Assembly: GCA_003451635.1 (NCBI GenBank) | Contig: DMAT01000265.1 | Location: forward strand, 1 to 17,569 | From: Syntrophus sp. (in: bacteria) | Lineage (GTDB): Bacteria > Desulfobacterota > Syntrophia > Syntrophales > UBA8958 | DNA: 17,569 nt | Direction of reading: 5' to 3' | In this document: one piece after another, positions 9,201-15,685 of the stretch | Layout of the letters: every line of letters begins with the position of its first letter | How positions within the stretch are numbered: the stretch's first letter is position 1 | Notes under the pieces: model-generated | Told to the model about the DNA's origin: nothing | The model's input: the letters and a program-made list of their open reading frames with translations, nothing else | The model's database searches: none | Program-made: the position numbers and the translations under genes

Positions 9201-9952
9201 AATGATGTCTTGTTCAAACCCGGATCTTTTAATTTGCCGATAACTTCGGGCCTGGCTGCGCCCCAGGCCGCCTTCACTTTCCCTAGGCTGTGGCGAAATA
9301 GTTCCAGGGAATGCAGCTCGGTCGGTTGGATCTCAGGCTGAATCCGGATATCGGGCTGGGAGATCGAGTTCCTGGTTATCTTCAGAAAAGTTTCGGGACC
9401 GTATTTCTTCTCCCGGGCGTAACGGATGAATTCCGGAACGGCTGCGTAGAAGTTGCGGCGCCAGAAATCCTCGACAATTTCTTCCACCAAGGGCCTTTCA
9501 TCGGTAATCAGTTCCGTGTCAAACAGGCTCAGGCTTTCAAAGGCGTGTTCCCGCAGAACCTGCTGACAGAAACTGTGAATGGTGAAGATGGGGGCTTCGT
9601 CGAAATTCCTGAGGGCCGCCTTCAAGAGGCATAGCCCTTCCTTGGGATGGGCCAGGCTCCTGATGAGCCCCCCGGTAAAATCATCACCGGTAGTGCCATT
9701 TTCCATCGCGGCGATGGCTGCCCTGATCTGCCGGCGGATACGATCCCGCAACTCCTCCGTCGCTGCTACGGTATAGGTGACGACGAGGATCTGGCTGACC
9801 TTGAGCTGCTGTTCCAGGAGGAACCGAAGGAAAATGGCGGTTATGGCATAGGTCTTGCCGGTGCCGGCGCTGGCCTCGATAAGGGTGGCCCCGGTCAGGG
9901 GGCTGTGAACGAGATCGAAATGATTGGATTCATTCATGTCGGTCAGATTCAT
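6269..9952 (-). CDS. recB: RecB, exodeoxyribonuclease V beta subunit (helicase-nuclease)
   Basis: This 1227-residue protein combines a 3'-5' UvrD-type helicase with a C-terminal nuclease and would process double-strand ends for RecA. Walker A is ASAGTGKT (27-34). Motif II is DEFQDTDPVQ (about residue 390), followed by GDPKQAIYSFR. Motif V/VI is TIHKSKGLEYPLVFCP and LLYVALTRAK. The RecB nuclease domain is complete: GIFIHDIFEALDF with its His, then GYMDLVF and the catalytic DWKSN (D-x-K). Length is typical. The ATG at 9952 fits the start of homology but has only a weak GAAAG upstream; a second ATG at 9937 is possible. A promoter lies about 90 bases upstream. recC, usually directly upstream, is replaced here by an oppositely oriented tRNA gene. 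Confidence 0.95.
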   Translation of the reverse strand: MNLTDMNESNHFDLVHSPLTGATLIEASAGTGKTYAITAIFLRFLLEQQLKVSQILVVTYTVAATEELRDRIRRQIRAAIAAMENGTTGDDFTGGLIRSLAHPKEGLCLLKAALRNFDEAPIFTIHSFCQQVLREHAFESLSLFDTELITDERPLVEEIVEDFWRRNFYAAVPEFIRYAREKKYGPETFLKITRNSISQPDIRIQPEIQPTELHSLELFRHSLGKVKAAWGAARPEVIGKLKDPGLNKTSFRNPDVLISLMDQWLSREGGLPFFPGWEKFTPVVLKQKTNKNQQTPGHPFFDLCGELWDSAQILQREMDHQLLYLKTEIFRVLRRELPLKKEEQNIQSYDDLLLRVRTALGKPGGEALSQALRQRYRAALIDEFQDTDPVQYAIFQTVFGKDSILFLIGDPKQAIYSFRSADLFSYLRASRQVQNRYSLTHNWRSEPRLVAAINHVFATPGQHGREPFVFAEIPFHAAFGVDDPDRPLFELSGDARAPFQLVYFDKGCLARANAAGNKDNFRRLIAGAVAGEISRLLSLARQGKATIGTMPLQPGDMAVLVRENREARLVQDALHELAIPCVLHGAGNIFDSPEALEMERLLAGVAEPRSEKALGTALVTDIMGVSGEALMSAKREERPWEAWVNRFQQYNDLWEEAGFIRMFRTFLRNEDVLPRLLGYRDGERRLTNLLHLSEILHNESSARKLGMEGLIKWLARQRDPAATRQEEHELRLESDANAVRLVTIHKSKGLEYPLVFCPFQWGSSRTRKEELPRYHDDQDDWRLNLVLADEDQQAVILAERESLAENIRLLYVALTRAKYRTYLYWGPFKDAGSSAVAYTLHPAPGGAATPSPLNSRNIVAETETHFSNLTEDQSRADLTAIVERSGGTIKLIPFPNMPGITYQRPPETAVPLPGRTFTGQIPRADRIASFSYFVAHKEKEEDIDNADRDQAPPPATSSTGIFAPPEPSPGFMSLPGLTDTSDPTSIFSFPAGTRAGIFIHDIFEALDFTDDRAIEAVVCKKLGDHGYEPHWQATLCMMIRKVLAAPLDPSVPGLQLSGVSPASCLRELGFYFPLQPVTPEKLGRLFAGKGIPDNYPRQMGRLNFMPAQGFMNGYMDLVFRFAERFYLIDWKSNLLGTSIEYYGQDALRLVMEEDYYLLQYHLYVLALDQYLRSRMGAVYDYERHFGGVFYLFLRGVDPARGSDCGIYRHRPTPETIATLARGLIEMK

Positions 9953-10040
9953 TTACTTTCATAACGTTCCTTTCGTGTCAGGAAATGGTGATGTTTAAAA
10001 TGACATACATTGAATAGCCCGCTTTTCCCGAGGCGGACTA

Positions 10041-10069
10041 ACTATAAGAATAGTGGTAATCTATGTCAA
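10041..10069 (-). promoter_or_regulatory. Near-consensus sigma-70 promoter for recBD
   Basis: On the minus strand TTGACA (10069-10064) is followed by exactly 17 bases and TATAGT (10046-10041): six of six and five of six consensus matches. Transcription would begin near 10034, giving an ~80-base leader before recB. The first bases of the leader can form a small CCGC/GCGG hairpin around 10022-10037. No LexA box was recognised. Confidence 0.75.
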
Positions 10070-10114
10070 CGGAAAAGTACCAATTGTCCAGCCGATAGGA
10101 TTCTGAAAAATGGC

Positions 10115-10143
10115 TTGACTTTTCAAAGGCAGTGGTCTAGAAG
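10115..10143 (+). promoter_or_regulatory. Promoter of the initiator tRNA gene
   Basis: TTGACT (10115-10120), a 17-base spacer and TAGAAG (10138-10143) lie 24 bases upstream of the first tRNA base. The -35 box matches five of six and the -10 box four of six. It points away from the divergent recB promoter. Confidence 0.55.
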
Positions 10144-10167
10144 TCCAAGTTCAAAACGACGCAATGA

Positions 10168-10244
<77 letters not shown>

Positions 10245-10253
10245 ATTAAGATG

Positions 10254-10285
10254 AAGGGGTTAGCTGAAACGGCTAATCCCTTTTC
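10254..10285 (+). terminator. Rho-independent terminator of the tRNA-fMet gene
   Basis: The 11-bp stem (10254-10264 with 10272-10282, one G:T pair) with a 7-base loop runs straight into TTTTC. It begins 9 bases after the tRNA CCA, the usual distance for a tRNA terminator. Confidence 0.85.
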
Positions 10286-10307
10286 TGCATTTATGGGGAT
10301 ACTTCGC

Positions 10308-10651
10308 CTATTTCCGGGTCTTTTGCTCCTCGAGGACCTCTCGGACCGCCGCCGGTTCCCGGATGTGGATGGTTTTTTGGATAAAGCGGTTGAACCCCCC
10401 CTGCTTTGTCCTCGTGGGGAAAAGAATTTTGATCTTGCCAGGCAGCTTCGGGCCGCCTCGATGGCCAGATCGGAGGCGTACTGATCTTTCACGGCGCGAC
10501 GCCTCGCCAGGACCCAGGCCTTGTTGCCGGTCAGCGGTTAAGCCTCCCGAGAGAATTGTCTGAGGTCGCCGTTCGGGATGATATTGTCGGGCAGGTACCA
10601 CCCCGTAGAAACAATGACTGTGATTTTTTTATCCGATCCTTTCGATTGCAT
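10308..10651 (-). pseudogene. Broken gene of about 114 codons, family not recognised
   Basis: From ATG at 10651 the minus strand encodes 37 residues with normal protein character (including KKITVIVSTGWYLPDNIIPN), then TAA at 10540-10538. The same frame resumes directly after the stop with PLTGNKAWVLARRRAVKDQY and DLAIEAAR. At about 10448-10450 the coding signal moves to the next frame, where KLPGKIKILFPTRTKQ and HIREPAAVREVLEEQKTRK run to TAG at 10310-10308. The codons in both segments mostly end in G or C, as in neighbouring genes. One nonsense change and one missing base would restore a single 114-residue protein. It begins 30 bases after the upstream receiver-protein gene, so it was probably the last gene of that operon. 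A sequencing error could explain one lesion but less easily both. Confidence 0.5.
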
Positions 10652-10680
10652 CCATATCCGTCCGTCTTGTCAAAACCGCT

Positions 10681-12129
10681 TCATGAACTCACGGAACAAG
10701 ACGTTTCCCCTTCGGTCAGTAGGGACCGGATCTTTTGCATCAGCAATTCGACCTGGAAGGGTTTACTCAGAAAATCAACGAAATCGTGGGACATGATTTC
10801 CGCCAGGACACTTTGTGTGGAGTACCCTGTCGTGATAAGGATCTTTATCCCATGGTTCATTTTGGCAATGCCATGATAGACATCCAGTCCGGACATGTCC
10901 GGCAGATGAAGATCAAGGATGACCAGGGATAGCTCACCATTCATCGTTTCAACGATACTCAGCCCCTGGGCGCCCGTTTTTGCCAGCAAGACTTCGTAAC
11001 CATGATATTTCAGGATATCGGAAAATGTGCTCAGGATCATTTCGTCATCGTCGATAATGAGGATTAACGCTTTCCCCCCTCCCAATTCGCGGAATTCCTT
11101 GAGCTCAGGCGCGGCATGATCGTCGCTAAACGGCGCCTCTTCAAGGAATCCCTTCAAAATGTGATGAAGCATGAGCTGGAAAAAAACCTCAAGATCTTTT
11201 GTCAGCCGATCCTGGATCGCCTTGTTCTCAATATATTTATTTTCATCGTTAAGGATGTTGAGGATATGGTACTTGTAAAGCCAGACGGCGTAAATGACGA
11301 AATTAATCGGAATATCGTAAGAACGGATAACCTGGCTTGCATTACAGACGCCGCGGAAAAAAATATCAAACCGGCCGGCAACAAGGCTCTCGATGTACTT
11401 GTCCGGATTCAGAAGTTCAATCTTATCTATAATCGATTGGCCGAACTTTCCATAATAATCAACAAAGGATGCGCGCCACAACTGTCTGATCCGATCCAGA
11501 TACACCCGCTTGATATGCTTGAATGCCTGGCTGATGTTTATCTCCTGAGTCCGGGAAAAGAGGATGCCCTCGGCAACGGGCCTGTTATGGAGGGAAAGAC
11601 CGCGGATGTCCTTAATGACGCTGGCTGGTTCCCCCAGAAAATTGAGAGAGGCCGCAATCCCGTTTTCCCTGGTAAAATACCCGAGGGGATGGCGCAGTAA
11701 ATCAACATAGGCGTTCAGGTCGATTTTATCGCCGCCGACAAGTCTTTTCACCAGATCAACAGCCAATATGGCTGCCAGGCGGCCTGTCAAAAAATCGGGG
11801 GCGCTGTAATGCACCACATAGACCCGCTGCGGGATAAGTTCACGTGTCCATCCGGTGTAGTCGCTTTTCCCCGGATCCGCCAGCAGGATCAGCTCGATAA
11901 GCACGTGCTCGATCACATGGGCAAAGTTGGTTCCTTTACTGACCTCCAGGCAGAAGCCACCCGCCTTTCCGGACATGCACTTGTGATCATGGAGGGAAGG
12001 GATGGCCTGCCGGAGGCGGCCGTAAAATCCGGGAATCTGATGGGTAAGGGCATGCGGCCACTCTCCCAGATCCAGCTCGATCTCATAAACGGAAACACCG
12101 GATTTTACGATTTCATTCGGTTCGGACAT
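10681..12129 (-). CDS. Receiver protein with cyanophycin-synthetase N-terminal-like domain
   Basis: This 482-residue cytoplasmic protein has three parts. Residues ~12-132 match the N-terminal domain of cyanophycin synthetase as I know it: IPGFYGRL, PSLHDHKC, GGF, GT..AHVIEHVLIEL, G.TRE and VYVVHY in the same order and spacing. No ATP-grasp or Mur-ligase part follows. Residues ~190-330 are helical and resemble the distal half of globin-coupled sensors (AGRFD, then DIPINFVIYAVW), but the proximal His is absent, so haem binding is unlikely. Residues 353-470 form a full receiver with acidic D360-D362, phospho-acceptor D406 (LDLHLPDMSG), T434 and K456. There is no DNA-binding or enzymatic output. 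ATG at 12129 is preferred to an in-frame TTG at 12150 because AGGA precedes it. Function is unknown; the locus suggests storage granules. Confidence 0.85.
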   Translation of the reverse strand: MSEPNEIVKSGVSVYEIELDLGEWPHALTHQIPGFYGRLRQAIPSLHDHKCMSGKAGGFCLEVSKGTNFAHVIEHVLIELILLADPGKSDYTGWTRELIPQRVYVVHYSAPDFLTGRLAAILAVDLVKRLVGGDKIDLNAYVDLLRHPLGYFTRENGIAASLNFLGEPASVIKDIRGLSLHNRPVAEGILFSRTQEINISQAFKHIKRVYLDRIRQLWRASFVDYYGKFGQSIIDKIELLNPDKYIESLVAGRFDIFFRGVCNASQVIRSYDIPINFVIYAVWLYKYHILNILNDENKYIENKAIQDRLTKDLEVFFQLMLHHILKGFLEEAPFSDDHAAPELKEFRELGGGKALILIIDDDEMILSTFSDILKYHGYEVLLAKTGAQGLSIVETMNGELSLVILDLHLPDMSGLDVYHGIAKMNHGIKILITTGYSTQSVLAEIMSHDFVDFLSKPFQVELLMQKIRSLLTEGETSCSVSS

Positions 12130-12198
12130 AAGGGGGCAATCCTGATCCAAAATAGATGTTATTTGCCGACTCGCGTTTCAACTGCTTCAGGACCGGAA

Positions 12199-12420
12199 TC
12201 AGAAGGTCTCTCCCTTCCTGATGGTCTCGCCCAGTACACTCAGATAGTCCTTGATGATCGACTGGACATCCTGAATGTTATACGCTGCCCCGCCAAGCCT
12301 CTGAAGTGTCTTGGTGATCATGGCCTCGCTCCAGAGCGCCGGATTGTTTAGCATCGTCAGAACCACATCCCGCGATGCGTCCGCTACCTGATTAAAAACC
12401 CCCTGTGCTTGAAACGACAT
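12199..12420 (-). CDS. Small protein of the PHA locus, function unknown
   Basis: This 73-residue protein begins at ATG 12420 with an excellent ribosome binding site (AGGAGG, 7 bases upstream), which is the main evidence that it is real. It has no signal peptide, membrane segment or cysteine. The sequence looks largely helical and amphipathic (VADASRDVVLTMLNNPALW, then IQDVQSIIKDYLSVLGETI). It sits 69 bases ahead of the receiver-protein gene, on the same strand and downstream of a phasin-like gene. A granule-surface or partner role is possible but unsupported by any motif. I do not recognise the family. Confidence 0.7.
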   Translation of the reverse strand: MSFQAQGVFNQVADASRDVVLTMLNNPALWSEAMITKTLQRLGGAAYNIQDVQSIIKDYLSVLGETIRKGETF

Positions 12421-12587
12421 GGTTGCTTCCTCCTTTCAAGGATATATGGTCATTGGAACAAGGACTGCCCCTTCTCTTTTGCTGTTTTCAATTTTAACGG
12501 TAAGTGCGCATCCCTTCGGAACATTGCCTCTTGTCAGGAATAGCGCATGAGGGGGTTAAAGGTTTACTTGTGACCGCTTGCCAGCAA

Positions 12588-12622
12588 CCCTGGCCCTTTT
12601 TTCAAAAGGGAAAGGGTCAGGG
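12588..12622. other. Stem-loop between the phasin-like gene and the 73-residue gene
   Basis: A 12-bp inverted repeat (12588-12599 with 12611-12622; 11 Watson-Crick pairs plus one position that is G:T on the + strand and A:C on the minus strand) lies 12 bases beyond the stop codon of the phasin-like gene. No T-run follows on the minus strand, so it is not a classical terminator. It could protect the 3' end of the phasin-like message or partly attenuate transcription into the downstream genes. Confidence 0.4.
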
Positions 12623-12633
12623 GGAGGAAAGAT

Positions 12634-12969
12634 TCAGGCCGTTTTAGCGCCCGGTATCGTCATTGCGGGGACCAAACTTTTCCAGCACTGCTGAACAGCA
12701 GTCATCTCTTCTTTTAAGGAGTCGCCATATGTTCTGTACAGCTCACCCGAATAATCCATTGATGTCTTCATCAGTTTTTCAATATCACCTGCACGCCCGG
12801 CATCGGTGAGTTTCCGCGCACAATCCATCCAGGTATTGTACATCTTGAGACAATTTTGTTGATGAATTTGAGACAACTGAATCAGGGGTTCACTTGTAAA
12901 ATTCTTTCCTGCACCCGACAGCAAGTCAGTCCAAAAAGTAACAGGATTCGTCTTCATGTTCTCATCCAT
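12634..12969 (-). CDS. Phasin-like granule protein, short paralogue
   Basis: This 111-residue, probably helical, soluble protein begins at ATG 12969 with AGGAGGT 7 bases upstream. From residue 26 to 103 it aligns without gaps to the protein encoded at 15686-16177. Shared positions include EP, the Q-Q-x-C run (QIHQQNC), WMD, R.GD..KL, KE..TA and VPAM near the C-terminus: about 30 identities in 77 by eye. Small helical proteins beside phaC are typically phasins, which coat PHA granules, or PhaE-like synthase partners. No catalytic motif is visible. The call rests on paralogy and gene context, not on a named domain. It may be read from the promoter of the upstream receiver gene or its own unseen promoter. 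Confidence 0.65.
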   Translation of the reverse strand: MDENMKTNPVTFWTDLLSGAGKNFTSEPLIQLSQIHQQNCLKMYNTWMDCARKLTDAGRAGDIEKLMKTSMDYSGELYRTYGDSLKEEMTAVQQCWKSLVPAMTIPGAKTA

Positions 12970-13272
12970 CAGTCACACCTCCTTTCCTGAATATAGCCAA
13001 TTGTTTATGCTAGTTACCTCTTCGATCCATATACTGGAACCACGGCGACGCGCTACTCTATGGGCATTGGGCGATGAATGCAATACGGAATAATTTCAAG
13101 ATTAGTACGGGGTATTTTCTGGTAGTTGTTATTCAAACGGTGAAAGAAGGTGAAACTGGTCCCCGGCTTTCGCCGTGGTGACGGCGGTGGTAACTTTTTG
13201 CGAGTGCGTAAAGCCTGTCAATCTTCCCACGAAAGTCTGAAGCGCCTGGTATATCTATGGACTCCGGCAAGC
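12970..13272. other. Non-coding gap between phasin-like gene and receiver gene
   Basis: No convincing gene lies in these 303 bases on either strand. There is a small perfect hairpin, CGCCGT-GGTG-ACGGCG (13171-13186), without a T-run. A TATATT close to the phasin-like ribosome binding site on the minus strand resembles a -10 box but has no matching -35, so I do not call a promoter. Confidence 0.5.
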
Positions 13273-13728
13273 TCAGGGTGTAAATTTGGCGACACTCTTC
13301 ATCAACTCGGGATTCATATACAGCTTTTTCGCAAAGCGCAGATACTTTGAAACGATTGCCCGCACGGCCAGTTGCAGTGCATAGGGCCGGATGGGTTTCT
13401 CCAGAAGATAGTTAATATCCGAGGCAATGCAGACATTGACAACGTCTTCACTGGCCATTCCCGTAATGATAACGGCATCTTCGAAGGCCATGGGGTATTT
13501 GTCGGCGATGGCGTCAAGAAAAGAAAAGGCGTTCTTTCCGGATAAATATACATCGACCACAAAAATGGCCACGCCGACATCCCGGCCCAGGCAATAGCTG
13601 ATAGCCTGATCGACATCGGTGAAAGAATGGACCTTTCCCCAAGTATAGAATTCCTTGATGATATCGGTAACGACTTCGCAAACACCCTTGTCGTCATCGA
13701 GGACGATCACATCGAGCGAATCAGTCAT
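13273..13728 (-). CDS. Single-domain response regulator (receiver only)
   Basis: This 151-residue protein consists of one CheY-like receiver plus a short helical tail. It shows the acidic pocket D11-D13 (VLDDDKG), phospho-acceptor D59 (VVDVYLSG), T89 (IITGMAS) and K111 (LLEKPIRP), so it should be phosphorylatable. No output domain follows; the C-terminal ~30 residues (YLRFAKKLYMNPELMKS) may dock on a partner. ATG at 13728 follows GGGGGTG at normal distance. A strong promoter stands directly upstream, so this gene starts a transcript after phaC. No histidine kinase is in the window, so the phosphodonor is unknown. Confidence 0.9.
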   Translation of the reverse strand: MTDSLDVIVLDDDKGVCEVVTDIIKEFYTWGKVHSFTDVDQAISYCLGRDVGVAIFVVDVYLSGKNAFSFLDAIADKYPMAFEDAVIITGMASEDVVNVCIASDINYLLEKPIRPYALQLAVRAIVSKYLRFAKKLYMNPELMKSVAKFTP

Positions 13729-13758
13729 ATTTCACCCCCACATCGCAAAGTTGAGGAA

Positions 13759-13787
13759 AGCGTAGAAGATGGGAACCTTTTTGTCAA
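13759..13787 (-). promoter_or_regulatory. Sigma-70 promoter for the receiver-only regulator
   Basis: On the minus strand TTGACA (13787-13782), a 17-base spacer and TACGCT (13764-13759) stand 30 bases upstream of the ATG at 13728. The -35 box is a perfect match and the -10 box matches at three of six, including the key T-A and final T. It lies in the 145-base gap after phaC and could drive the receiver gene and those downstream. Confidence 0.6.
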
Positions 13788-13873
13788 GAGGCATTTGACA
13801 GATGTAACTGAGGGAGAGCCATCCAGTGGTATCTCGTAAAGAGCGGCATTCGGGAACCGTTATTGGGTGGTCA

Positions 13874-15625
13874 TCATCGCCTGAGAAAATCGTTTACCCA
13901 GTAAAGAAATTCGGCGAGCAATTTTTTGCTGACAACGAAAATGTGACCAATGTCTTTCTCGATCGTTTGATTTCCTGCTCCCGTCTTGCCCCAGACTTCA
14001 CTGGCCACACACGACCCCGGGGGGGCAATGGGGTCACGGGTGCCCCGGTAGTCAAAAATGGCGACATCCGCTTCTTTCAGGGCATTCATCTTCACCGGTC
14101 TTCCCTCCAGATCGGGATTGCGCGACGGCAGGCAGAATCCGCCCTTTACCAGTTCATTGCCCAGGAAAAACCTGCTCAGCCATTCGTAATGAGATCTGGC
14201 GGGAAAACGCGTTCCATGGGTCAGCCAGAAAAGAAAAGGCGCCGCGTCTTTCATGGCGGCTGCATGGCACGCCCTTTCATAAAAACCCATCAGTACGCTG
14301 TACTGAACACCGGGCTGGATCTCGGTTATGCCCTGATCGATGACCTGGGGGGGGATATTGACGGAACTGAAGAGCTGTTCCATGACATAGGTATTATAAT
14401 TATTTCTTATGTAGGCCCGCATCGCCCCCTGGCCGCTTCCACCGTCGTCAAATTTGACGGGGGCCGCCATCAGGCAAACCTTTTTGACGTCCATGAGGAG
14501 CCCCGCCCCTAATCTTTCCTCCGCCCGGCGGGCAAGATAAGGAAGGATCAGGGAGCCTCCCATGCAATATCCGACTACACTGATGGGAGTATGGGGGTGC
14601 AGACGGGTGATGAGGTCAAGGCAGTGGTCGTGAACGGTCTTGACGTAGAAGTCCAGACCGAGCTGCCCATCTTCTTTCGCCGGTTGGCCGTAGTCAACCA
14701 TATAAACTCGGTAACCTTCCCGAAGGAGTCCTTCGACGACGGATTTGCCACTGGCGAGGTCAAATATCTCCGGTTTGTTGATGAGGGGCGTAGAAAGATA
14801 GAGAATGTGATCAAGAGGTTTGACACCCGCAGGCAATGGGTAGTGACGCAAATTTACCGAATGAATCTGAGAGTCTTTGACGATCTCATAAGGAGAGCAT
14901 CCAAGCTTGCCCCTTGTTTCCCTTTCAGCGTAATGTTTGGGATCGAAGGCTTCCGCCCGGTATAGATTTTCAAAGCGTTGTCGATTTTCGGAGAGATAGT
15001 CGTCGAGGGTCACCATATCCGACCTATCGGGATTTTTCCTCATAAACGGCAGGGCGGCGTCTTTCAGGGGTGTTTCCGTGATCACCACAAGCAGGCATGC
15101 CAGAAGATCTTTCATCGCCCGAAGCCTTGTTAAACCTCTTGTTGTATGAGCTTTTTCCAATTTGGAAAACTCGCTGCCGAAAAACGTCAGAATCTGTTTC
15201 CCCTGGGAGGTCGTGGATAGCTGGCGGGCTTTTTCACGATCGAAAGAATCATCGGTCATGACCCGTTCACAGAGATGATAAAGCAAATAAGCGTAGTTTT
15301 TGTATATATCGCTGTCCGTGTCGCGGAACATGTCCGGTTCCTGGCGCAGGCGAACGCTTAATTGGACATTCTTCTTGATCGGTTCCGTCACAAAAGCCCG
15401 CAAAAGGTTCCTCTGCCACAGGGCGGCGATGGACAGGGGGCTAAAAATAGGACTGTAACGGCAAAAGTAATCGAGGAGTTCCTGGTAGCGAAAAGCATTG
15501 TTTACATACCAGCCGGACATTCTGCTCTGCCAGTGTTGCTCTGCGGGCAGTCCTCCGCCACTGTTCCCAGGGTGGCTCCCCATAAGATTCAATAATTCAT
15601 TTGGATGAAGTCTTTGTTCGGGCAT
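13874..15625 (-). CDS. phaC: Poly(3-hydroxyalkanoate) synthase PhaC
   Basis: This 583-residue alpha/beta-hydrolase-fold enzyme polymerises 3-hydroxyacyl-CoA into PHA at the surface of storage granules. The lipase-like box is GYCMGG with nucleophile C354. The other triad members are D531 in YRGTRDPIAPP and H561 in KDIGHIFVV. The conserved MVDYGQP (309-315), corresponding to the usual DWGxP, precedes the box. The N-terminal ~270 residues are an alpha-helical region, longer than in the ~355-residue class III synthases, so it resembles class I in size. ATG at 15625 has GGGGCAGG upstream, part of which is held in a hairpin. A phasin-like gene lies 60 bases upstream; phaA and phaB are not in the window. 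Confidence 0.93.
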   Translation of the reverse strand: MPEQRLHPNELLNLMGSHPGNSGGGLPAEQHWQSRMSGWYVNNAFRYQELLDYFCRYSPIFSPLSIAALWQRNLLRAFVTEPIKKNVQLSVRLRQEPDMFRDTDSDIYKNYAYLLYHLCERVMTDDSFDREKARQLSTTSQGKQILTFFGSEFSKLEKAHTTRGLTRLRAMKDLLACLLVVITETPLKDAALPFMRKNPDRSDMVTLDDYLSENRQRFENLYRAEAFDPKHYAERETRGKLGCSPYEIVKDSQIHSVNLRHYPLPAGVKPLDHILYLSTPLINKPEIFDLASGKSVVEGLLREGYRVYMVDYGQPAKEDGQLGLDFYVKTVHDHCLDLITRLHPHTPISVVGYCMGGSLILPYLARRAEERLGAGLLMDVKKVCLMAAPVKFDDGGSGQGAMRAYIRNNYNTYVMEQLFSSVNIPPQVIDQGITEIQPGVQYSVLMGFYERACHAAAMKDAAPFLFWLTHGTRFPARSHYEWLSRFFLGNELVKGGFCLPSRNPDLEGRPVKMNALKEADVAIFDYRGTRDPIAPPGSCVASEVWGKTGAGNQTIEKDIGHIFVVSKKLLAEFLYWVNDFLRR

Positions 15626-15637
15626 GTCGCAGCCTGC

Positions 15638-15666
15638 CCCTTCGGGGACCGTAAACCCCCGAAGGG
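15638..15666 (-). promoter_or_regulatory. Strong intercistronic hairpin upstream of phaC
   Basis: A perfect 10-bp GC-rich inverted repeat (15657-15666 with 15638-15647, loop of 9 bases) lies between the phasin-like stop codon (15686-15688) and the phaC ATG (15625). Its 3' arm on the transcript contains GGGG of the phaC ribosome binding region. No T-run follows, so it is more likely an mRNA stabiliser, processing site or translation damper than a terminator. Confidence 0.55.
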
Positions 15667-15685
15667 ATTATGAAGAGGCGATCTT

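Noticed and set aside
10681..12129. Calling the 10681-12129 protein a cyanophycin synthetase
   Set aside because: Only the N-terminal domain resembles CphA; the ATP-grasp and Mur-ligase catalytic parts are entirely missing.
13171..13186. CGCCGT-GGTG-ACGGCG hairpin as terminator of the receiver gene
   Set aside because: The stem is only 6 bp and has no T-run on the minus strand.
13150..13350. Plus-strand 66-codon frame in the gap before the receiver gene
   Set aside because: It has no convincing ribosome binding site, overlaps the receiver gene antisense, and its composition is not protein-like.
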